From contig OU612069.1 in the NCBI GenBank assembly GCA_914767715.1, positions 28,143,387 to 28,207,386 of the forward strand: a stretch of 64,000 nucleotides of DNA, given 5' to 3'. Below are positions 56,201 through 64,000 of this stretch, piece after piece. The position numbers and the translations under genes were made by a program. The stretch is from Membranipora membranacea. Taxonomy: Eukaryota > Bryozoa > Gymnolaemata > Cheilostomatida > Membraniporidae. The notes beneath the pieces were generated by a model, which was not told the DNA's origin, ran no database searches, and saw nothing but the letters and a program-made list of their open reading frames with translations. Numbering within the stretch: the stretch's first letter is position 1; the number at the start of each line of letters is the position of its first letter.

Positions 56201-59200
56201 AAATGCAAACCACTTGTGTAGTGGTCGATAACCTGACTTGATTCAGTGATAGAATGACTGCACAATATTACAGGGGCACACAACTTTGAGCCATAAGGTA
56301 TTATTATAGCATAGGTGAACCATGATAATCATGTTTCACTCTACTGCATAGCATTCCTGTACTCCCAAGTCTGTTGACTTGTCATTTGTGGTCTGGCTGC
56401 CTCTCGGTCCGGCTATTTAGCCAAAAGACTGGTGATTTCCATAGCACGACTTCTAACCCTTTACCTTCACATAATTTTCCTTGTTACAGTATGAGATATC
56501 TGACTGGTCTTGAGGAACTGAATGTAGGATTGAAACACAGTCTGAGAACATTACCTGATTGGATCGGAGAACTAAAGAGCCTGAAGAAGCTTGATGTGAC
56601 CAACTGCAAGCTCACTGAACTACCTGACAGGTGAATAACCGTCACATATTACGACTGTTACCTCAACTCTCAGTATAATACAATATTATACTGACTGATG
56701 TGGATGGTGATTAACTTGACAATCTATAAGTTAACCGTCATGGAGGGAACTCAGAAATAGTGATTTACTTAGCAAAGTCTCAATAATCTCCTTGATAGGT
56801 TCACTGATTTTGAGTCGGCAGCATTGTCATAGTTATAGATGTTCCACTGGCCTGGTGGAAGAGCTGAAAGTATCTCCAAAATTGTGTCAAGACCTCCGTA
56901 ACTTGTCAATCATCAAAGTATAATACAGTAAATATTCTAACTTTTTAACTTAAAACCGAACCCGTTACTCCTTGCTAAAAATAAACTAAACTTAGCTGAT
57001 ACAGATATTATCCTCCGTATAACTTTTCCGCACATTGGGAAGATATAATACTTACATAGGACTATTTCAAACCATGATTTATCATTTAAAAGGTTAAACC
57101 ATTTTAACAGCGCATCAACCAATAAAAGCAGACCACTGTTGTCGTGGTCGATAACATGACTTAATTCAGTGATAGAGTTGTCTACACAATATTACAGGGG
57201 CACACAACTTTGAGCCATAAGGTATTATTATAGCATAGGTGAACCATGATAATCATGTTTCACTCTACTGCATAGCATTCCTGTACTCCCAAGTCTGTTG
57301 CTTTGTCATCTGTGGTCTGGCTGCCCTTCGTTCCGGCTATGTGGCCAAAAGACTGGTGATTTCCATAGCGCGACTTCTAACCCTTTACCTTCACATAACT
57401 TTCCTTGTTACAGTATGAGATATCTGACTGGTCTGCAGGAACTGATTGTACGATCGGATACAAGTCTGAGTACATTACCTGACTGGATCGGAGAACTAAA
57501 GAGCCTAAAGAAGCTTGATGTGTCTCACTGCTGTCTCACAGAACTACCTGACAGGTGAATAAGCATCACTTATTACCACTGTTACCTCAACTCTCAATAT
57601 AATACAATATTATACTGACTGATGTGGATGGTGATTATATCGACAATTTATAAGTTAACCGTCGTGGAGGGAACTCAGAAATAGTGATTTACTTAGCAAA
57701 GTCTCAATAATCTCCTTGATAGGTTCACTGATTTTGAGTCGGCAGCATTGTCATAGTTATAGATGATCCACTGGCCCGGTGGAAAAGCTGAAAGTATCTC
57801 CAAAATTGTGTCAAGACCTCTGTAACTTGTAAACCATCAAAGTATCATCCAGTAAATATTCTAACTTTGTAACTTAAACCAAACCTGTTACTCCTTGCTC
57901 AAAATAAACTAAACTTAGCTGATACAGATCTTATCATCCGTCTAACTTTTCCGCACATTGGGAAGATATAATACTTACATAGGACTATTTTGCACCATGA
58001 TTCATCATTTAAAGGGTTGAACCATTTTAACAGCATATCAACCAATAAATGCAAACCACTTGTGTAGTGGTCGATAACCTGACTTGATTCAGTGATAGAA
58101 TGACTGCACAATATTACAGGGGCACACAACTTTGAGCCATAAGGTATTATTATAGCATAGGTGAACCATGATAATCATGTTTCACTCTACTGCATAGCAT
58201 TCCTGTACTCCCAAGTCTGTTGCTTTGTCATCTGTGGTCTGGCTGCCCTTCATTCCGGCTATGTAGCCAAAACATTGGTGATTTCCATAGCGCGACTTCT
58301 AACCCTTTACCTTCACATAACTTTCCTTGTTACAGTATGAGATATCTGACTGGTCTGGAGGAACTGATTGTACGATGGAATACAAGTCTGAGTACATTAC
58401 CTGACTGGATCGGAGAACTAAAGAGCCTAAAGAAGCTTGATGTGTCTCACTGCTGTCTCACAGAACTACCTGACAGGTGAATAAGCATCACTTATTACCA
58501 CTGTTACCTCAACTCTCAATATAATACAATATTATACTAACTGATGTGGATGGTGATTATATCGACAATTTATAAGTTAACCGTCGTGGAGGGAACTCAG
58601 AAATAGTGATTTACTTAGCAAAGTCTCAATAATCTCCTTGATAGGTTCACTGATTTTGAGTCGGCAGCATTGTCATAGTTATAGATGATCCACTGGCCCG
58701 GTGGAAAAGCTGAAAGTATCTCCAAAATTGTGTCAAGACCTCTGTAACTTGTAAACCATCAAAGTATCATCCAGTAAATATTCTAACTTTGTAACTTAAA
58801 CCAAACCTGTTACTCCTTGCTAAAAATAAACTAAACTTAGCTGATACAGATCTTATCATCCGTCTAACTTTTCCGCACATTGGGAAGATATAATACTTAC
58901 ATAGGACTATTTTGCACCATGATTCATCATTTAAAGGGTTGAACCATTTTAACAGCATATCAACCAATAAATGCAAACCACTTGTGTAGTGGTCGATAAC
59001 CTGACTTGATTCAGTGATAAAATGACTGCACAATATTACAGGGGCACACAACTTTGAGCCATAAGGTATTATTATAGCATAGGTGAACCATGATAATCAT
59101 GTTTCACTCTACTGCATAGCATTCCTGTACTCCCAAGTCTGTTGACTTGTCATTTGTGGTCTGGCTGCCTCTCGGTCCGGCTATTTAGCCAAAAGACTGG

Positions 59201-61244
59201 TGATTTCCATAGCACGACTTCTAACCCTTTACCTTCACATAACTTTCCTTGTTACAGTATGAGATATCTGACTGGTCTTGAGGAACTGAATGTAGGATTG
59301 AAACACAGTCTGAGAACATTACCTGATTGGATCGGAGAACTAAAGAGCCTGAAGAAGCTTGATGTGACCAACTGCAAGCTCACTGAACTACCTGACAGGT
59401 GAATAACCGTCACATATTACGACTGTTACCTCAACTCTCAGTATAATACAATATTATACTGACTGATGTGGATGGTGATTAACTTGACAATCTATAAGTT
59501 AACCGTCATGGAGGGAACTCAGAAATAGTGATTTACTTAGCAAAGTCTCAATAATCTCCTTGATAGGTTCACTGATTTTGAGTCGGCAGCATTGTCATAG
59601 TTATAGATGTTCCACTGGCCTGGTGGAAGAGCTGAAAGTATCTCCAAAATTGTGTCAAGACCTCCGTAACTTGTAAATCATCAAAGTATAATACAGTAAA
59701 TATTCTAACTTTTTAACTTAAAACCGAACCCGTTACTCCTTGCTAAAAATAAACTAAACTTAGCTGATACAGATATTATCCTCCGTATAACTTTTCCGCA
59801 CATTGGGAAGATATAATACTTACATAGGACTATTTCAAACCATGATTTATCATTTAAAAGGTTAAACCATTTTAACAGCGCATCAACCAAAAAAAGCAGA
59901 CCACTGTTGTCGTGGTCGATAACATGACTTAATTCAGTGATAGAGTTGTCTACACAATATTACAGGGGCACACAACTTTGAGCCATAAGGTATTATTATA
60001 GCATAGGTGAACCATGATAATCATGTTTCACTCTACTGCATAGCATTCCTGTACTCCCAAGTCTGTTGCTTTGTCATCTGTGGTCTGGCTGCCCTTCGTT
60101 CCGGCTATGTAGCCAAAAGACTGGTGATTTCCATAGCGCGACTTCTAACCCTTTACCTTCACATAACTTTCCTTGTTACAGTATGAGATATCTGACTGGT
60201 CTGGAGGAACTGATTGTACGATGGAATACAAGTCTGAGTACATTACCTGACTGGATCGGAGAACTAAAGAGCCTAAAGAAGCTTGATGTGTCTCACTGCT
60301 GTCTCACAGAACTACCTGACAGGTGAATAAGCATCACTTATTACCACTGTTACCTCAACTCTCAATATAATACAATATTATACTGACTGATGTGGATGGT
60401 GATTATATCGACAATTTATAAGTTAACCGTCGTGGAGGGAACTCAGAAATAGTGATTTACTTAGCAAAGTCTCAATAATCTCCTTGATAGGTTCACTGAT
60501 TTTGAGTCGCCAGCATTGTCATAGTTATAGATGTTCCACTGGCCCGGTGGAAAAGCTGAAAGTATCTCCAAAATTGTGTCAAGACCTCCGTAACTTGTAA
60601 ATCATCAAAGTATAATACAGTAAATATTCTAACTTTGTAACTTAAACCAAACCTGTTACTCCTTGCTAAAAATAAACTAAACTTAGCTGATACAGATCTT
60701 ATCATCCGTCTCACTTTTCCGCACATTGGGAAGATATAATACTTACATAGGACTATTTTACAACATGATTTATCATTTAAAGGGTTAAACAATTTTAACA
60801 GCACATCAACCAATAAAAGCAGACCACTGGTGTCGTGGTCGATAACATGACTTGATTCAGTTATAGAGTGTCTGCACAATATTACAGGGGCACACAACTT
60901 TGAGCCATAAGGTATTATTATAGCATAGGTGAACCATGATAATCATGTTTCACTCTACTGCATAGCATTCCTGTACTCCCAAGTCTGTTGACTTGTCATC
61001 TGTGGTCTGGCTGCCTCTCGGTCCGGCTATGTAGCCAAAAGACTGGTGATTTCCACAGCACGACTTCTAACCCTTTACCTTCACATAACTTTCCTTGTTA
61101 CAGTATGGGATATCTGACTGGTCTGGAGGAACTGATTGTACAATGGAATACAAGTCCGAGTACATTACCTGATTGGATCGGAGAACTAAAGAGCCTAAAG
61201 AAGCTTGATGTGACAAACTGCAAGCTCACTGAACTACCTGACAG
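50116..61244 (+). CDS. Leucine-rich-repeat gene with nine tandem LRR exons
   Basis: Exon model: 50116-50221, 51206-51431, then 53722-53862, 54644-54784, 55568-55708, 56490-56630, 57414-57554, 58336-58476, 59258-59398, 60182-60322 and 61104-61244. Every junction is AG/GT and the phases fit (1, then 2 throughout). Exon 1 encodes a short N-terminus with a basic KKRR (possible nuclear signal). Exon 2 encodes an acidic linker leading into LRR-like sequence. Each later exon adds 47 residues, two 23-24-residue LRRs of the LPxxIGxLxxLxxL type. No signal peptide or membrane segment is seen, so the protein is probably intracellular. LRRs bind proteins; the ligand is unknown. The 3' end was not found and may lie beyond the window. 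The number of exons actually spliced together is unknown. Confidence 0.75.
51206..51431 (+). CDS. LRR gene exon 2 (linker into first LRR)
   Basis: Acceptor TATATTAACAG, donor AAG|GTAAGC. Asp/Glu-rich first half, then HLKVLRLENL, an LRR strand. Ends in phase 2, the phase at which all nine LRR exons begin. A possible short alternative exon at 51503 (GATGTTACATATC...) would add MLHIKLAGNKI and stop. Confidence 0.65.
51629..51706 (+). repeat. tRNA-derived SINE head in the LRR gene intron
   Basis: A box TGGTCAGTTGGTTAGAGCG and B box GGGGATTCATATCCC about 50 bases apart, followed by a non-tRNA body to about 51870. Confidence 0.6.
52480..52930 (-). pseudogene. LINE endonuclease fragment in the LRR gene intron
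   Basis: Minus-strand frames contain VGTIASKSREVAALILARR then VDILCLGKQDG (start of an APE-type endonuclease). Further on come RISERIMRMKLVTPGRNIV and SAFAPQQGCEEWEKEQF (its middle). The order matches LINE ORFs. Frames are interrupted, so it is a remnant inserted opposite to the LRR gene. Confidence 0.65.
53095..53590 (+). repeat. Degenerate LRR module without its exon
   Basis: The sequence matches the intron parts of the downstream 922-bp modules (GTCTGGCTGCC-like start, then CACTGATTTTGAGTCGCCAG and the ACTCCTTGCTAAAAATAAAC stretch). The 141-bp exon and neighbouring intron are deleted. Confidence 0.75.
53722..53862 (+). CDS. LRR exon 1 of 9 (IVRSNTSLS / VTNCKL type)
   Basis: 141 bp, acceptor TTGTTACAG, donor CAG|GTGAAT, phase 2 at both ends. 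Confidence 0.8.
54644..54784 (+). CDS. LRR exon 2 of 9 (NVGLNHSLR / VTNCKL type)
   Basis: 141 bp with the same splice sites and phase. The first LRR strand differs from exon 1. Confidence 0.8.
55568..55708 (+). CDS. LRR exon 3 of 9 (IVRSNTSLS / VSHCCL type)
   Basis: 141 bp. First LRR as in exon 1; second LRR carries VSHCCL instead of VTNCKL. Confidence 0.8.
56490..56630 (+). CDS. LRR exon 4 of 9 (NVGLKHSLR / VTNCKL type)
   Basis: 141 bp, Lys in place of Asn compared with exon 2. Same protein sequence as exon 7. Confidence 0.8.
57414..57554 (+). CDS. LRR exon 5 of 9 (IVRSDTSLS / VSHCCL type)
   Basis: 141 bp, with LQEL in place of LEEL and Asp for Asn. Confidence 0.8.
58336..58476 (+). CDS. 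LRR exon 6 of 9 (IVRWNTSLS / VSHCCL type)
   Basis: 141 bp. Trp replaces Ser in the variable strand. Same protein sequence as exon 8. Confidence 0.8.
59258..59398 (+). CDS. LRR exon 7 of 9 (NVGLKHSLR / VTNCKL type)
   Basis: 141 bp, same protein sequence as exon 4. Confidence 0.8.
60182..60322 (+). CDS. LRR exon 8 of 9 (IVRWNTSLS / VSHCCL type)
   Basis: 141 bp, same protein sequence as exon 6. Confidence 0.8.
61104..61244 (+). CDS. LRR exon 9 of 9 (IVQWNTSPS / VTNCKL type)
   Basis: 141 bp and the most diverged: Gly for Arg at the second codon, Gln and Pro in the variable strand. No exon continuing the frame was found downstream. Confidence 0.78.
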
Positions 61245-61570
61245 GTGAATAAGCATCACTTATTACCACTGTTACCTGACCTCTCAATATAATACAATAT
61301 TATACTAACTGATGTGGATGGTGATTATATCGACAATTTGACAATTCGACAACAAGCTGATACAGATCTTATCATCCGTCTAACTTTTCCGCACATTGGG
61401 AAGATATAATACTTACATAGGACTATTTTGCACCATGATTTATCATTTAAAGGGTTGAACCATTTTAACAACATATCAACCAATAAATGCAAACCACTTG
61501 TGTAGTGGTCGATAACATGACATGATTCAGTGATAGAGTTGTCTACACAATATTACAGGGGCACACAACT

Positions 61571-64000
61571 TTGAGCCATCAGGTATTATTATTATTAAAA
61601 GTACCAAACTGGAGAGAGGACAACTCCGAGATGAGGCATAAATCGGAGCTCAGAAACCTGTCTATAAACAGAAATTGCCTTCCGTATTCCCCAAAAGACC
61701 TGGCCATAGCCCTCGAGAGAATGACAAACAAGCTAACTCTGAAAATTACGAACACCTAGCACTCTGAAATTCTACCAGCGATTAGAGTTCCATGTGAAGT
61801 GATTGATGCACTGTTGCAAATTTAAACCCAAAGCATGCTATAATTTTTACAAATCCATGCAAGGAAGTTATATTGAAAGTGGTTGTGCATTACAAATTTG
61901 ATAACGAATTTTTGTTTTATACAGCTAAATTATCTGGAATTAGCATGTCGTTAAGGTTTACTGCAGCAAAAACTTCAAACATTAAAACCCAGACACGGCG
62001 AAGATCAGACTCAATTGCTTGTGCTATGAACATAGTTAATTAATAATAAACTTTTAGATCAAGCGTTTGGAAATTAGCAAAGTTAGAACTCAATTTATTC
62101 ACTTTAGACTTGCAAAAACTACAGTTGACTCTCATTTTTAAAATAATGAAAAATGAAAAATATAAGTCAAAAATAACATACCTGTGCTGGTTTGTTGCTC
62201 AGGGTGAACTGGTTTAACATGTTTTACCACTCCAGCTTTTATACCAGAAAAATGTTGAGAATAGCTATTAGTTACTTCAAGAAACATGGTTATAAAATAT
62301 TCTCGAATAATCAAAAAAACCGCTTTAAAACACGTGTTGTGCGGAGAAAAATTGCGAGCGGATTTTATTCGGGCTGAGAAAATGCAAGGTACCACTAGGT
62401 GCAGATGGTCAAGTAAATCCATAAAGTTATTGATTAGTATTGTGAAACATGATGATTCGGACATAAAGGTAAACCATACAGGCGACCGCCCTGTTGACCA
62501 GAAAGGCGTATTAATTATAATTATGCAGCAGATTTATTTTTGCACCGGACAGAGAAAGGTAATTTTCTCGGAAAACCCACAAGAAAGGGCATTTATGGGG
62601 TTTGGAAATGGATTTTTTTTGGACAAATGGGCATGACAATTGATAAAAACAAGATCAAAAACAAGAGCTAGCGAGGAGCAAAGGGTGAAACTTAGGTCAC
62701 AGAAAAACTTGGAAAAATTAGCTTGGGGTGAAAACTGTTTCAAATGAATTTTGCTGTCCATGATGTTTACAGTTATGTTTACATGTGCACCATGGTAAAT
62801 GAAAGCGGCTTCGTATGTGAGAAGTACAAAATATATTTTTTTGGCCAAAATTATGGTCATTTGGTCAGCACACTTGACGTTATTCAAAAGTGGCGAAAAT
62901 ATTAGCTCGATTCGAAAATCTACTGTCATTGCAATGTGCAAGGTAATTTGTTGAAAGTCAATGTGTCTGACATTTAAAGCGTACTCTAAGAGAAAATCAT
63001 AATTAATTTTGTTTCCAGCCTAAGCTCTGTTCTGAATTAATGAATGAAATTTCACATATTTTCACGGCTTCACAAAAAAAAATGCATTGTACGGCGTGAC
63101 GTAAAGAGTCAATTTAGTCAAGTCATATTTCAAAGAAAATCAAATTTTACTATGAACGCAATAGCTAAGTATGCATTCCACCTGGTTTGAAATTTCTTGC
63201 ATTTAATTTGACCCCTCCACCTGCAATGACAAAATCAGCTTTTCCTACTCATTTCCTCCCCAAAATGACACAACGTCATCGAATCAAGTTTTTGTTCAGG
63301 TATTCATTTTCAGTAGCTCGGCAACTTTCCAACAGTATATGATATGTTGATATTCAGATCGGTCTTTTAAATCAGCAAATCTTGGAAAATATGAATATCA
63401 TCCCCAGGGCTCTCAATCACTCGGATTTCGCACGAGCTACTCAGGGTTTTGGGTTCAACTCAGGTAACTCAGAAGATTTCAGAATAAGAGTAATAAACTC
63501 AGATTTTGCCTTACACTCATCTAAGATTTTTGTTGGGGAATGCCTTACAGTGAGGCCTAGTTCTACAAATTGTAAACAAACATCTATTGCTGTGAAATAT
63601 GATAAACACCTAACTAATCTAAGTATCTAAAGCTATGACACGCTTGTGTTCTATAATATTCACCTGTTCTTCACTCAACTTCTCATTGCATTTTATGAAG
63701 ATCTCATAATTTAACAAAGCCAAAAATATGGTGACAGCAGAATATTGTCATCAATCAGATTATGTACATGCAATCAAGGAGTAACCCTGTTACTCCTTGA
63801 TGAAACATACATTATTTTATTCTCCCTAATTATATAACAACAATACGAACAGTGTGAGATTGAATTGGCTGCAGCCCACGACACACTTTTTCTAGGGTCG
63901 CCGCCCCTTACCAGCGTTGCCAGGTCCCTGACCTTAACTACCCTAGAGTGTACCAGAGCTCATCAGAGCTTAAGGTCAATTGACGTACACAGCCGCAGGG
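61571..64000. other. No gene recognised downstream of the LRR array
   Basis: Starts with a half-copy of the 43-kb foldback element (~61593-61660). ORFs at 62138-62464, 62286-62636, 62534-62941 and 63382-63630 overlap in opposite strands or lack motifs, so none is called. A hairpin with perfect 13-base arms lies at 63773-63785 / 63789-63801. The last 130 bp are more GC-rich. Confidence 0.4.

Larger units (their letters stand above)
53591..61570 (+). repeat. Array of nine ~922-bp modules carrying LRR exons
   Basis: Exon-to-exon spacing is 922, 924, 922, 924, 922, 922, 924 and 922 bp. Introns are as alike as exons. Two module types (IVR and NVG) mostly alternate, giving an 1846-bp higher-order unit; modules 3-4 and 6-7 are almost identical. 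The last module is shortened near 61337-61355. Confidence 0.93.

Noticed and set aside
54153-60897. Repeated minus-strand ORFs of 61-134 residues between LRR exons
   Set aside because: They recur only because the introns are tandemly duplicated, and they have no domain or splice support. The LRR exons on the opposite strand explain the conservation.
53591-61570. CRISPR or satellite interpretation of the 922-bp periodicity
   Set aside because: Each unit contains an intact, phase-matched LRR exon with good splice sites.
62286-62941. Coding gene near the right end
   Set aside because: Opposite-strand ORFs overlap, codon content is not distinctive, and no motif is recognised.

Overview
The window reads as animal nuclear DNA, not bacterial. 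It is AT-rich and has GT-AG introns with good consensus sites, AATAAA signals, tRNA-derived repeats and many classes of mobile element. An early-branching metazoan fits best, and a demosponge is my first guess. The species cannot be fixed from the sequence alone.

Layout. (1) 0-6.4 kb, minus strand: a 13-exon gene of the DUF6729/transposase-like type, whose exons still splice in phase almost throughout but which carries six in-frame TGA codons. (2) 7.5-18.6 kb and 27.9-38.2 kb: two copies of one Ty3/gypsy-class LTR retroelement, both with Gag-Pol on the minus strand. The ends are exact: TG...CA LTRs of about 786 bp, with 4-bp target duplications TCAC and GTAT. A viral-type envelope glycoprotein lies in frame between Gag and Pol, and a PPAY/YPSL-bearing tail and Pol follow in the same frame, separated only by TGA codons. 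Each copy is broken differently. Copy 1 lacks 445 bp between RNase H and integrase. Copy 2 lacks about 1.24 kb of envelope and tail. Copy 2's LTRs look identical (young); copy 1's differ at several sites. (3) Between them at 18.6-27.8 kb: tRNA-derived repeats, a 1.2-kb foldback element, a broken DDE-type transposase, and a small intact three-exon SGNH-hydrolase gene. (4) 38.2-50 kb: no host gene recognised; minisatellites, a 2.3-kb TIR element with a 9-bp target duplication, foldback/MITE elements, near-perfect palindromes and LINE fragments. (5) 50.1-61.2 kb: a leucine-rich-repeat gene with two upstream exons and nine tandem 141-bp LRR exons, each in a 922-924 bp module.

The most unusual signal lies inside the retroelement. 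Antisense to Gag-Pol there is a two-exon, intron-containing small membrane-protein gene. Between the two copies its exons differ at about 12% (exon 1) and about 6% (exon 2, all synonymous), while its intron and the surrounding element differ at about 1%. The divergence begins and ends within the exons. The second is the LRR array: nine intact, symmetric phase-2 exons whose differences cluster at the predicted repeat-face positions, so exons can be skipped or joined in any number without losing frame.
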